Assembly: GCA_030698375.1 (NCBI GenBank) | Contig: JAUYLL010000122.1 | Coordinates: forward strand, 1-50,612 | Source: Nocardioides sp. | Lineage (GTDB): Bacteria > Actinomycetota > Actinomycetes > Propionibacteriales > Nocardioidaceae | Direction of reading: 5' to 3' | Length of the DNA stretch: 50,612 nt | Part shown: one piece after another, positions 41,092-48,886 of the stretch | Layout: each line of letters starts with the position of its first letter | How positions within the stretch are numbered: position 1 is the first letter of the stretch | Notes under the pieces: model-generated | The model's database searches: none | The model's input: only the letters and a program-made list of their open reading frames with translations | Told to the model about the DNA's origin: nothing | Made by a program: the position numbers and the translations under genes

Positions 41092-41715
41092 GTGTCTGCC
41101 GTCGTACGCCGTCTCCTGCTCGCCGCGATCGCGGTGGGCTCCTTCGCCGTGATCGGCGCCGCGCCGGCCCAGGCCGCCTGCACCTGCCCGCCGGCCACGC
41201 TCACGGAGAGCATCAAGGCCGCCGACGCCGTCTTCACCGGCACGGTGGGCGCGATCGGCGTGGCCGAGACCCCGGGCCGGCCCGACGACACCGTCATCAC
41301 CAACGCCGTCGTCGTGGACCGCATCTACAAGGGCGCGGTCGACGGGCCCGACCAGGTCGTGCGCACCACGCGGCGCACCCAGGCCACCTGCGGCCTCGGA
41401 CAGCTCGGCTCCGGCAGCCGCTACGTGTTCATCGTGGAGACCGCCCCGACCGGCGACACCGAGGCACAGTGGATCGACGAGGGGTGCTCCGGCACCAGGC
41501 TCGAGACCGACGCGGTGGTCACCCGGGTCCGGGGCGTGCTGGGCCGCGGGGAGCCCGCGGTCGAGCCGCCGCCGCCACCGGCCGCCGTGCTGACCGACGT
41601 GAACACCTCCGAGCCCACGAGCCTCAGCCGGGCCGCCGCTCCGGGGGCTGCGCTGGTCCTGGTCGGACTGCTCGGCCTGGTGTTCGTACGTCGGCTCAAC
41701 TCACGCCGGGGCTAG
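41092..41715 (+). CDS. Secreted TIMP/NTR-like protein with C-terminal membrane anchor
   Basis: A 207-residue exported protein. It has a signal peptide (RRLLLAAIAVGSFAVIGA, cleavage after AQA), then a domain with four cysteines beginning ACTCPPATLTESIKAADAVF and containing VVVDRIYKG. This is the pattern of netrin/TIMP-like OB-fold domains found in bacterial surface proteins. A proline-rich linker (EPPPPPAA) and a C-terminal helix followed by RRLNSRRG anchor it. No LPXTG motif is seen. TGAGAT lies six bases before the GTG. Confidence 0.75.
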   Translation: MSAVVRRLLLAAIAVGSFAVIGAAPAQAACTCPPATLTESIKAADAVFTGTVGAIGVAETPGRPDDTVITNAVVVDRIYKGAVDGPDQVVRTTRRTQATCGLGQLGSGSRYVFIVETAPTGDTEAQWIDEGCSGTRLETDAVVTRVRGVLGRGEPAVEPPPPPAAVLTDVNTSEPTSLSRAAAPGAALVLVGLLGLVFVRRLNSRRG

Positions 41716-41764
41716 CGATGACGCTCGCGGAGACCCTTCGATGACTCCGCCGATGTCTGGGTGA

Positions 41765-42391
41765 TCAGAACTCGTAGCCGAACTCCGCGATGTCGGGGGC
41801 GAAGTCCTTCGCGACCCTGTCCCGCATCGCGGGAGTGTAGTGCTCGCGGTAGTTGGTCGTCGGGCCGACGTTGCGCCGCGGAGCCTCATCGCGAGCCGGC
41901 AGGGCCAACCGCTCGCAGACCCACGCCAGGTCGGCGTCCAACTGCTCCGTACGACCGATGAAGTCAGCCCGGGTCCGACCGGCTCGGAGGTAGTCGAGCT
42001 GCGGGCGCCGTAGGCGGTCGAACTCCTCCGGTGCGTCTAGGACGAACTCTTCGAAGCTCGGATACCGCTCCAGGATGCCTCCCCAGAAGGGAGCTCGAAT
42101 GCGTTCGCGTAGGACGGGGTTGCCCGCGCGAGCGCCCTCACCACGGCGGACGATCATGGAGTGCCAGGAGTGCATGCGCGCCCATGGGTTCCTGACGAAT
42201 CCGAACGACCAGTAGCCGGCCATGTCGGGCTGAGCCCTGATGGCCTGGCGCAGTGTCGCGTGCCGACCACCGGCCAGACCCTTCACCTGCACGGCGCCGG
42301 GCAGCCGAGCCAGCAGAAACGCCTCGATCGAAGACCCCCCGGTCTTCTGCACATGCACGAAGAGAACCTTGCGCTCGGGCGAAGCGATCAT
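41765..42391 (-). CDS. Sulfotransferase family 2-like protein
   Basis: A 208-residue cytosolic-type sulfotransferase with the PAPS loop FVHVQKTGGSSIEAFLL at about residues 10-26 and the 3'-phosphate motif GFVRNPWARMHSW at about 64-76. It is unlike the three larger sulfotransferase-like proteins at 19-24 kb and resembles carbohydrate sulfotransferases (chondroitin/heparan type). Its third-position GC is lower than that of its neighbours, which fits acquisition by transfer. The acceptor is unknown. Confidence 0.85.
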   Translation of the reverse strand: MIASPERKVLFVHVQKTGGSSIEAFLLARLPGAVQVKGLAGGRHATLRQAIRAQPDMAGYWSFGFVRNPWARMHSWHSMIVRRGEGARAGNPVLRERIRAPFWGGILERYPSFEEFVLDAPEEFDRLRRPQLDYLRAGRTRADFIGRTEQLDADLAWVCERLALPARDEAPRRNVGPTTNYREHYTPAMRDRVAKDFAPDIAEFGYEF

Positions 42392-42444
42392 GTGCGCGTG
42401 CTCATGAGGGCGGTGGGGGCAACGCCGGTCAGGGTGGTCATCAG

Positions 42445-43062
42445 CTAGAGGTACATCCCGCCCGAGCCACCCGGACGGTGCTCGTCCTCGGGCTGCTGGA
42501 CGACGCCGTCGGGCGACTGCCCGCTCATGCCGGCGGGGAGCTGGCGGCGCATCTGCTCGAACTGGGCGCGCGCGGCCATCTGCTGGGCGTAGATCGCGGT
42601 CTGGATGCCGTGGAAGAGGCCTTCGAGCCAGCCCACGAGCTGGGCCTGGGCGATCCGCAGCTCCCCCTCGGACGGGGTCGCGTCGTCGCTGAAGGGCAGC
42701 GTGAGCCGGTCGAGCTCCTCGATCAGCTCCGGGGCCAGGCCGGCCTCGAGCTCCTTGATCGAGGACTGGTGGATCTCCTTGAGCCGGTTGCGGCTGGCCT
42801 CGTCGAGCGGGGCCGCCTTCACCTCCTCGAGCAGCTGGCGGATCATGCTGCCGATCCGCATCACCTTGGCCGGCTGCTCGACCAGGTCGGTGAGCGCGCG
42901 CTCCTGGACCTCGTCGTCGCCCTCGCCGTCGTCGCCAACCAGGCCCTCGACGCCCTCGATACCGGACTGGGCCAGGGCGGAGGCGGGCATGGTGCCGATC
43001 GGCTTGCCGTCGGGTCCGACGATGACGACCTGCTGCTCCTGCTCTGCGGGCTGCTCGCTCAT
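42445..43062 (-). CDS. bpa: Bacterial proteasome activator (Bpa/PafE family)
   Basis: A 205-residue ring-forming activator. The middle region (RIGSMIRQLLEEVKAAPLDE, then IHQSSIKELEAGLAPELIEE) is the conserved four-helix core of the family known from Mycobacterium tuberculosis Rv3780. The C-terminus reads GMYL, matching the GQYL tail that docks into the 20S proteasome. It opens the core for ATP-independent degradation. Proteasome genes themselves are outside the window. TAGGGT (43075-43070) lies seven bases before the ATG. Confidence 0.92.
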   Translation of the reverse strand: MSEQPAEQEQQVVIVGPDGKPIGTMPASALAQSGIEGVEGLVGDDGEGDDEVQERALTDLVEQPAKVMRIGSMIRQLLEEVKAAPLDEASRNRLKEIHQSSIKELEAGLAPELIEELDRLTLPFSDDATPSEGELRIAQAQLVGWLEGLFHGIQTAIYAQQMAARAQFEQMRRQLPAGMSGQSPDGVVQQPEDEHRPGGSGGMYL

Positions 43063-43097
43063 GCGCTCCACCCTATGTGGAGGCCCGAAGCCGACCG

Positions 43098-44075
43098 TCA
43101 GACGGTGAGCACGATCTTGCCCATGTGCTCGCCCGACTCCATCAGCGCGTGCGCGGCCGCGACGTCGTCCAGCGGCATCGTGGTGTGGACGATGGGGCGC
43201 ACGAGCCCCTCGGCCACCAGAGGCCACACGTTCTCGACCAGCGAGGCGCAGATCGCGGCCTTCTCGTCGACCGGGCGGGAGCGCAGCGAGGTGGCGATCA
43301 CCGCGCCGCGCTTGCGCAGCAGTGCGCTGATGTCGAGCTCACCCTTGGTCCCGCCCTGCATGCCGATGATCACCAGCCGGCCCTCGAGGGCCAGCGCCTC
43401 GACGTTGCGGCCGAGGTACTTCGCGCCCATGTTGTCCAGGATCACGTCGACCCCGGCCCCGTCGGTGCGCTCCCGGACCACCTCGACGAAGTCCTCGTCG
43501 CGGTAGTTGATGGTCACGTCCGCCCCCAGCGCCGCGCAGGCGGCGAGCTTGTCCGTCGTACCGCCGGTGGTGAAGACCCTCGCCCCGAGCTGGGAGGCGA
43601 GCTGGATCGCGAAGGTGCCGATGCCGCCGGCACCGCCGTGCACCAGAAGACTCTCGGTGGGCTGGAGGCCCGCGACCATGAAGACGTTGGACCACACGGT
43701 GGCGGCGACCTCGGGGATCGCGGCCGCGGTGACCAGGTCGACCCCGTCGGGCACGGGCATCACCTGTCCGGCAGGTACGACGACCCGTGACGCGTAGCCG
43801 CCTCCCGCGAGGAGCGCGCACACCTGGTCGCCGACCTCCCACCCGTCGACGCCGTCGCCGAGCGCCGCGACGGTGCCGCTGCACTCGAGGCCGATCACGT
43901 CGGAGGCGCCGGGCGGGGGCGGGTAGAAGCCCTGGCGCTGCAGCAGGTCGGCGCGGTTGACGGCGGTGGCGGCGACGTCGATGGCGACCTCGCCCGGCCC
44001 GGGCTCGACCTCCGGGACGTCGGAGACGGACAGGACCTCGGGGCCACCGGCTCCGGTGGCGATCACGGCACGCAT
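43098..44075 (-). CDS. NAD(P)H-quinone oxidoreductase (PIG3/QorA-like)
   Basis: A 325-residue zinc-free MDR reductase of the PIG3 type. It has NRADLLQRQGFYPPPPGASD at about 41-60, the nucleotide loop LLVHGGAGGIGTFAIQLASQ at about 142-161 and GVDVILDNMGAKYLGRN. It reduces quinones with NADPH. CACACT lies seven bases before the ATG. It begins 13 bases after the DUF6457-like stop, so readthrough is possible. Confidence 0.92.
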   Translation of the reverse strand: MRAVIATGAGGPEVLSVSDVPEVEPGPGEVAIDVAATAVNRADLLQRQGFYPPPPGASDVIGLECSGTVAALGDGVDGWEVGDQVCALLAGGGYASRVVVPAGQVMPVPDGVDLVTAAAIPEVAATVWSNVFMVAGLQPTESLLVHGGAGGIGTFAIQLASQLGARVFTTGGTTDKLAACAALGADVTINYRDEDFVEVVRERTDGAGVDVILDNMGAKYLGRNVEALALEGRLVIIGMQGGTKGELDISALLRKRGAVIATSLRSRPVDEKAAICASLVENVWPLVAEGLVRPIVHTTMPLDDVAAAHALMESGEHMGKIVLTV

Positions 44076-44088
44076 GCCGGTCAGTGTG

Positions 44089-44421
44089 TCAGTCCTCGAA
44101 CTCCTCGAGGCTCTCCCCCGAGTGGTCGACCTCGCTGTCGTCGGGCACCGGGTCGTCGATGTCGACCGGGTCCCGGAAGCCGGCCGGACGGTCCCAGCCC
44201 TCCGCCAGCGCCTGTGCCCGGGCGGCCAGCTGCTCGACCTGCTCCGGGTCGGCGTCCTTGGCCCCGGCGGCGAACCCGAGCAGGTAGGTGGTCACCGGAC
44301 CGGCCGCGTGCTCGACGTTCTCGGCCGCGATCCGCGTGAGGTCCTTGAGCAGACCCTCGTCGACCTCCGCCTCGAGGTCGAGGACGTCACAGAGCTCGTC
44401 GATCCAGTCATGGAGGTTCAC
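44089..44421 (-). CDS. DUF6457-like small helical protein
   Basis: A 110-residue acidic helical protein beginning NLHDWIDELCDVLDLEAEVD and containing AAENVEHAAGPVTTYLLGFA. This matches the DUF6457 domain, which in actinobacteria sits next to or is fused with MobA (family knowledge). A role in molybdenum cofactor handling follows from that context only. The C-terminal third is disordered and very acidic. CAGTCT is six bases before the GTG. Confidence 0.8.
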   Translation of the reverse strand: MNLHDWIDELCDVLDLEAEVDEGLLKDLTRIAAENVEHAAGPVTTYLLGFAAGAKDADPEQVEQLAARAQALAEGWDRPAGFRDPVDIDDPVPDDSEVDHSGESLEEFED

Positions 44422-44483
44422 CCCCCCAGACTGTCCAGCCCGGGTCGCAGCCGCAACCCTTATGGGCAATCCGGGGTGTGACT

Positions 44484-45056
44484 TCAGCCGAGGTCGCGCA
44501 GGTCCGCCCAGGTGTCCACGTCGCGGTGCTCCTCGCCGCGGGTCGCGACGTCGGCCAGGTCGAGGCCCGCGAGCAGCACCTTGAGCGCCAGGTCGTGCTG
44601 CCCCTCGTGGTCGGGCCGGACCGCGTCGAGGCGTGCGACGTCGAGGACCAGCGCGAGCTGGCGCCGGCCGTCGGGGTCGACCAGCGCCGCGCCGTCGTGG
44701 CCGTGGGCGGCCTCGAGCAGCCGGCGGAACGTGCGGGCGTCGACGCGGGGCATGTCGACCGCGAGCACGGCGAGGTACGGCGTGCGCCGCAGCAGTGCGT
44801 CGCGCCCGGTGAGCAGGGCGGCCACCGGACCGCCGTACCGCGGGCTCTCGAGGGTGAACGTCACCGGCCGCTCGGTGTGCACGGGCTCGCCGACCACGAC
44901 GATCTCGGCGGCGTCGATCAGGGCGTCGACGGCGTGGGCCAGCAGGGTCCGGCCGCGCACCTCGACGGAGGCCTTGTCGACACCGTCCAGCCGGGCGGCC
45001 CGGCCGCCCGCGAGGATCACCGCGCCGAAGGCGCTCAGGCCGGGGTCGAGGTCCAC
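44484..45056 (-). CDS. mobA: Molybdenum cofactor guanylyltransferase (MobA-like NTP transferase)
   Basis: A 190-residue nucleotidyltransferase with the signature GAVILAGGRAARLDGVDKA at residues 11-29, PYLAVLAVDMPRV (metal-binding Asp) and the C-terminal HRDVDTWADL. It attaches GMP to molybdopterin to form the guanine dinucleotide cofactor. The neighbour downstream is a DUF6457-like gene, and the molybdopterin oxidoreductase at 1-568 is a possible client. The Lys in VDKA and the short length favour MobA over other NTP transferases, but CofC-like or MocA-like activity cannot be ruled out. Confidence 0.82.
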   Translation of the reverse strand: MDLDPGLSAFGAVILAGGRAARLDGVDKASVEVRGRTLLAHAVDALIDAAEIVVVGEPVHTERPVTFTLESPRYGGPVAALLTGRDALLRRTPYLAVLAVDMPRVDARTFRRLLEAAHGHDGAALVDPDGRRQLALVLDVARLDAVRPDHEGQHDLALKVLLAGLDLADVATRGEEHRDVDTWADLRDLG

Positions 45057-45082
45057 GGGAGCCAGTCTGGCAGGCTGGTGCG
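45057..45082. promoter_or_regulatory. Third compact divergent leaderless promoter pair (mobA / nitrilase)
   Basis: A gap of 26 bases. Minus-strand CAGACT (45069-45064) lies seven bases before the mobA GTG, and plus-strand CAGGCT (45071-45076) six bases before the nitrilase GTG. The hexamers are one base apart rather than overlapping and begin with CA instead of TA, so they are weaker examples of the same design. Confidence 0.45.
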
Positions 45083-45862
45083 GTGACCTCGACCACCGGC
45101 AACGACCTGCGGATCGCGCTCGTCCAGGAGGCCTCCGGCCTCGACCCGGCCGACAACCGGGCCCGCCTGGAGGCGGCGACGCCGCCCGGCGCCGACCTGG
45201 TGGTGCTCCCCGAGGCGTTCGCCCGTGACTTCGGCGAGGCCAGCTCCGACGTGGGGCCCTACGCCGAACCGCTCGACGGGCCGTTCGGGCGCGAGCTGGC
45301 CCGGGTGGCCGCCCTGCGCGACACCACCCTGGCGGCGGGGATGTTCGAGGCGAGCGGCGACCCGGAGCGCCCGTGGAACACGCTGCTCGTCCGGGGTGCC
45401 GCCACGGCGGCCTACCGGAAGATCCATCTCTACGACTCCTTCGGCTACCGCGAGTCCGACCGGCTCTCGGCGGGCGGCCTCGAGCCGACGCTGGTCGAGG
45501 TCGCCGGCTTCACCGTCGGCCTGATGACCTGCTACGACCTGCGCTTCCCCGAGCTGGCCCGCGCGCTCGTCGACCGGGGCGCCGAGGTGCTGGTCGTCCC
45601 CTCCGCGTGGGTGGCCGGACCGCGCAAGGTCGACCACTGGCGCACGCTGGTGCGCGCCCGGGCGATCGAGAACACCGTCTTCGTCGCTGCCGCCGGGCAG
45701 CCGGGGCCGCGCTACACCGGCCACTCGCTGGTGGTCGACCCGATGGGTGACGTGCTCGCCGAGGCCGGCGACGGCCCCGCCGTGCTCACGGCCACGCTGC
45801 GCCGCGACGTCCTCGCCGAGGCCCGCCGTACCAACCCCTCGCTGACCAACCGCCGTCTGTAG
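45083..45862 (+). CDS. Nitrilase-superfamily carbon-nitrogen hydrolase (Nit-like amidase)
   Basis: A 259-residue alpha-beta-beta-alpha hydrolase with the Glu-Lys-Cys triad visible: VVLPEAFARD (E at about 42), AYRKIHLYD (K about 112) and GLMTCYDLRFPE (C about 150). The best match in style is the Nit1/Nit2 group, which clears deaminated glutathione or omega-amides as metabolite repair. The N-terminus RIALVQEASGLDPADNRA is typical. Confidence 0.9.
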   Translation: MTSTTGNDLRIALVQEASGLDPADNRARLEAATPPGADLVVLPEAFARDFGEASSDVGPYAEPLDGPFGRELARVAALRDTTLAAGMFEASGDPERPWNTLLVRGAATAAYRKIHLYDSFGYRESDRLSAGGLEPTLVEVAGFTVGLMTCYDLRFPELARALVDRGAEVLVVPSAWVAGPRKVDHWRTLVRARAIENTVFVAAAGQPGPRYTGHSLVVDPMGDVLAEAGDGPAVLTATLRRDVLAEARRTNPSLTNRRL

Positions 45863-45873
45863 CCTGTTCCTCC

Positions 45874-46938
45874 GTGTCCAGGTCCTCCGCACGACGTCGC
45901 GCGCCACGTGCGCAGCCGGCGCCGCGAAGGTTCTCGCGAGGCCTCTCACGGGAGTCCCTGCACAGCCTCGCGCAGGGTCGGCTCCCGATCGCCGGGTTCT
46001 TCGTGCTCGTGCTGCTCGGCCTCGCCGCCCTGGTCGCCGGGGTCGTGGAGGTGGGTCCGGACTGGCTGCCCGGAGCCGGCTCGGTGGCCGTCGCCAGTGC
46101 CTACTCCTGGGCGCTGGCCGCGCGCACCGGCGGTCGACCCGTGGTCTACGGCACGCTCGCGGCCGTGCTGGGCGTGGTCGTGCTGGTCAGCGGCGAGGAC
46201 TCGCTGCGTGCCGGTGCCGCGGTGATGACCTGTGTGATCTCCGCCGTGCTGGGCGTGATGGCGACCGTGCCGGCGGTCCGGTTCGTGCACGCGGTGCGGG
46301 AGTGCGTGATCGCGCTGACGATCGCCGCCATCGGCGCGCTGGCCACCGTGGGCTTCGAGCCGGCGATCACGGTCGTGCGCTTCGAGTACGCCACCTTCGG
46401 CCTCGCCCTGGTCGGCGCGTTCGCCGTCGTCTACCGCCTCGGTGCCGGCCTGCACGGGCTCGGCCGACGCGGGGTCGCGATCGTGCTGGTCGGCATGGTC
46501 GTGCTCGCCGTGACCCTGCTGTACGCCGAGCTGCTGCGGCGCTACGGCACCCCCGGCCTGGTCGAGTCCCTGCTCGACGTCGTGCGGTGGAGCCGGGAGC
46601 ACCTCGGGGCCTTCCCCCGGCCGATCGAGACCGTCCTCGGGATCCCCGCCCTCGTCTGGGGCTGCCACATGCGCGCCCGCCGGCGCCAGGGCTGGTGGGT
46701 CTGTGCGTTCGGCGTCGCCGCCACGTCGGCTGTCGCCAACTCCCTCGCCAACCCGGCGGTCACGCTCCGGGAGAGCAGCCTGTCGGTGCTCTACGGCCTC
46801 GTCGTCGGCCTGCTGATCGGCCTCGCGGTGATCCGGATCGACCTGGCGGTCACCGGCTCGCGGGGGCGCCGCAGCCGCCGGGCGGAGGAGGCCACCGCCA
46901 TCCGCCCCGAGCCCGCGCGCACCAGCGCCCTGCTCTGA
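45874..46938 (+). CDS. Polytopic membrane protein, unknown function
   Basis: A 354-residue protein with a basic N-terminus (about 35 residues rich in Arg) and nine or so hydrophobic helices from residue 38 to 335, ending in a basic and disordered tail. No transporter motif is recognised. TAGCCT (45860-45865), which includes the stop codon of the nitrilase gene, precedes GTG 45874 by eight bases. Confidence 0.75.
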   Translation: MSRSSARRRAPRAQPAPRRFSRGLSRESLHSLAQGRLPIAGFFVLVLLGLAALVAGVVEVGPDWLPGAGSVAVASAYSWALAARTGGRPVVYGTLAAVLGVVVLVSGEDSLRAGAAVMTCVISAVLGVMATVPAVRFVHAVRECVIALTIAAIGALATVGFEPAITVVRFEYATFGLALVGAFAVVYRLGAGLHGLGRRGVAIVLVGMVVLAVTLLYAELLRRYGTPGLVESLLDVVRWSREHLGAFPRPIETVLGIPALVWGCHMRARRRQGWWVCAFGVAATSAVANSLANPAVTLRESSLSVLYGLVVGLLIGLAVIRIDLAVTGSRGRRSRRAEEATAIRPEPARTSALL

Positions 46939-46975
46939 TGCGGAGTACTTGCCGGTAACGGCTAGCGTGCCGAGC

Positions 46976-47212
46976 ATGGCGCGTGAACAGGTGACTGAGA
47001 TCCTCGCGGAGATGGTGGCCAACGTGCTGTCCCTGCCGGTGGCCGCGGGAGACGCGGTCGTGCCGGGGGACGTCGTCGTACTCCTGGAGTCGATGAAGAT
47101 GGAGATCCCGGTCCTCGTCGAGGTCGCCGGCACCGTGCGCGCGGTCCGGGTCGCGCCTGGCGACGTCGTCCAGGAGGGCGACCTCCTGATCGAGCTCACG
47201 CCCGCGCCCTGA
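46976..47212 (+). CDS. Stand-alone biotin/lipoyl carrier protein
   Basis: A 78-residue single biotinyl domain with the modified lysine in LLESMKMEIPV at about residue 41 and the mirror-image hammerhead strands around it. MKM surroundings favour biotin over lipoate. Small free carriers like this serve multi-subunit carboxylases; none is adjacent, and the carboxylase operon at 13.9-17.4 kb has its own carrier domain. TAGCGT (46963-46968) is seven bases before the ATG, so it has its own leaderless promoter. Confidence 0.88.
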   Translation: MAREQVTEILAEMVANVLSLPVAAGDAVVPGDVVVLLESMKMEIPVLVEVAGTVRAVRVAPGDVVQEGDLLIELTPAP

Positions 47213-47299
47213 CCTCACACGGCGGGACGTCGACTGGTTCGAGTCCGTGCAGGCCAGGCGATGGAGCGAATGGAGGGGGTTACGTCACCGGCCTTCACG

Positions 47300-48559
47300 C
47301 TACCCCCGCTTGGGGAGCGACCAGGCTCCGGCGCCGATCCGGTTGATGGCTCGGACCTGGCAGGTCACTGGGCGGCGGGGGACGTTGCGAACCCGGATCG
47401 GGGACGCGGTTGCGGAACCGTAGTGCCACACAGCGGTGCCTCGTCGGCAGCGCGCGCGGTAGCCCGTGATCACGGCGCCCCCGTTGGCGACGGGGGGTGT
47501 GAACTTCACTCTCGTGGTGTTCGGTGCGACTCGGACCACCCGACGGAGCTGGGGCTGGCCGGGTGCGGACCGGCGCGGCTTGATGCGATAGGTCGGCGTG
47601 GAGTAGGTGATATCCGGTATCAGGATCTCGACGCCCGCGGGGTGGTGCGTCAGGGTGAACGGCACCGTCGTGCCAGAGCCGGCGCGGGAGACGAGGAAGG
47701 AGCCGCCGGTGAGCGTGGTGGGGTCGGGGACGTTCATCATGCCGGTGAGCATGGAGTACGGCAGGAAGGTCTGGTAGGCGCCGGTGGCCACCACTCCCGG
47801 TTCCTTGAGGTGGGGGTTGGCCAGCTGGATCACCATGGCGTTGGTGTCGTAGTCGTAGAAGAGGTTCGCGTCTTGCGCGTTGTAGGCGTGCAGCAGGCCC
47901 GTCATCATGCGCTGCTCGGCGGGTGATGCCCAGGAGATGTCGGTGACGTACCCGGTGATGAACCCGTCGTAGACCCAGTACGGGTCGGCGATGGTGCTGT
48001 CGTCGCCGCAGGCCTGGACTGTGCACGGCCAGGGGCTGCCGTCATCGATCTTGAGCCAGGCAAACGGGGTCGGTTGAAGCCGGACTCCGAAACGGTAGCC
48101 GTCGGTGGCGTTGCCGCCACGCGTGAACGTCACGTCCTGGCCGCGGACGAAGAGCTCGCGCGGAACGACCGCGCCGGTGTTGACCTCGATGTCGAACACG
48201 TCACCGGGCACCAGCTCCCCATCGGCCATCAGCCCGCCTGCACCATTGTCCCGAGTGACCAGTGCGCCGTCGCGGTAGTGCTCGACGCCGAACCGCACGT
48301 CGCCCGGCCCGATCATGTCGATGTAGGGAAGGTAGTAGTCGCCGGACGCGGGGTGGGTGATGTCGACCCCGTTGCGCGTCATCGACACCACGCAGTACCG
48401 GCCGTCCGTGTCGGGTGCGGTGCCGCACATCGGCCAGTTGCCGGTGCCGGGTGCGGGGTCCGCGGAAGCTGACGACTGGGGAAATGTGGCACCGACCCCG
48501 GCCAAGAGCGCCGTCAACCCGCCGACCAGCAGCCTCGTGGAGACTCTTCGCGGATGCAT
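47300..48559 (-). CDS. Secreted protein with C-terminal fibronectin type III-like domain
   Basis: A 419-residue exported protein starting at ATG 48559, which has GGGAGG about six bases upstream. The signal peptide is STRLLVGGLTALLAGVGATF with cleavage near SASA-DP. The main region (residues 35-330) is beta-rich with four or more cysteines and the blocks YCVVSMTRNGVDI and GDVFDIEVNTGAVVP; I do not recognise it. The last 85 residues (ending GAGAWSLPKRG) fit an FN3 domain (TPPVANGGAVITGYRARC). GC content and codon use are lower than in the neighbours, suggesting a more recent arrival. Confidence 0.8.
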   Translation of the reverse strand: MHPRRVSTRLLVGGLTALLAGVGATFPQSSASADPAPGTGNWPMCGTAPDTDGRYCVVSMTRNGVDITHPASGDYYLPYIDMIGPGDVRFGVEHYRDGALVTRDNGAGGLMADGELVPGDVFDIEVNTGAVVPRELFVRGQDVTFTRGGNATDGYRFGVRLQPTPFAWLKIDDGSPWPCTVQACGDDSTIADPYWVYDGFITGYVTDISWASPAEQRMMTGLLHAYNAQDANLFYDYDTNAMVIQLANPHLKEPGVVATGAYQTFLPYSMLTGMMNVPDPTTLTGGSFLVSRAGSGTTVPFTLTHHPAGVEILIPDITYSTPTYRIKPRRSAPGQPQLRRVVRVAPNTTRVKFTPPVANGGAVITGYRARCRRGTAVWHYGSATASPIRVRNVPRRPVTCQVRAINRIGAGAWSLPKRG

Positions 48560-48673
48560 CTGTCCCTCCCGCAGGGCGACAGCCCGAGAGCGGTGAGGCC
48601 GTCCCACGCCTGTGGGCCTCATTGTCAGGCCAGTGGTGCCGTCGCCGACAGAGCTTCGAGGCCCGTCGTCCAG

Positions 48674-48685
48674 GGACCTAGGTCC
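48674..48685. promoter_or_regulatory. 12-bp palindrome upstream of the secreted-protein gene
   Basis: GGACCTAGGTCC is self-complementary and lies 115 bases upstream of ATG 48559. With its flanks it resembles a DosR/DevR box (consensus GGGACTWWAGTCCC) in 14 of 20 positions by eye. It stands between the tRNA-Ser and the secreted-protein gene. Weak evidence; no promoter was assigned. Confidence 0.3.
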
Positions 48686-48737
48686 TGAAGAGGGGGGAAC
48701 CCGAGAACTGCTTTGCGACACCTAGCGGGCCAGCCGG

Positions 48738-48826
48738 CAGAGGGGGCGGGATTCGAACCCGCGGCTGACATCTCTGCCAGCGACCGCTTTCAAGGCGGTT
48801 CCGATCGGCCACTCCGGCACCCCTCC
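48738..48826 (-). tRNA. tRNA-Ser (UGA anticodon)
   Basis: On the minus strand the acceptor stem begins GGAGGGG at 48826. The anticodon TGA is at 48792-48790 in the loop TTGAAAG, a long variable arm follows, and the T arm reads GCGGGTTCGAATCCCGC. G73 is the serine discriminator. The first pair is G-U. CCA is not encoded. The long variable arm and anticodon identify serine. It lies upstream of the secreted-protein gene on the same strand. Confidence 0.95.
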
Positions 48827-48886
48827 GTGCACGCCACGATGCAGGCCGGCGTACGACGAGGAGTCTAGGCGGGTGCCGCGTCGCGC

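Noticed and set aside
47236-47246. GGTTCGAGTCC, which looks like a tRNA T arm
   Set aside because: The flanking bases do not form the five-pair T stem, and no acceptor, D or anticodon arms can be built around it.
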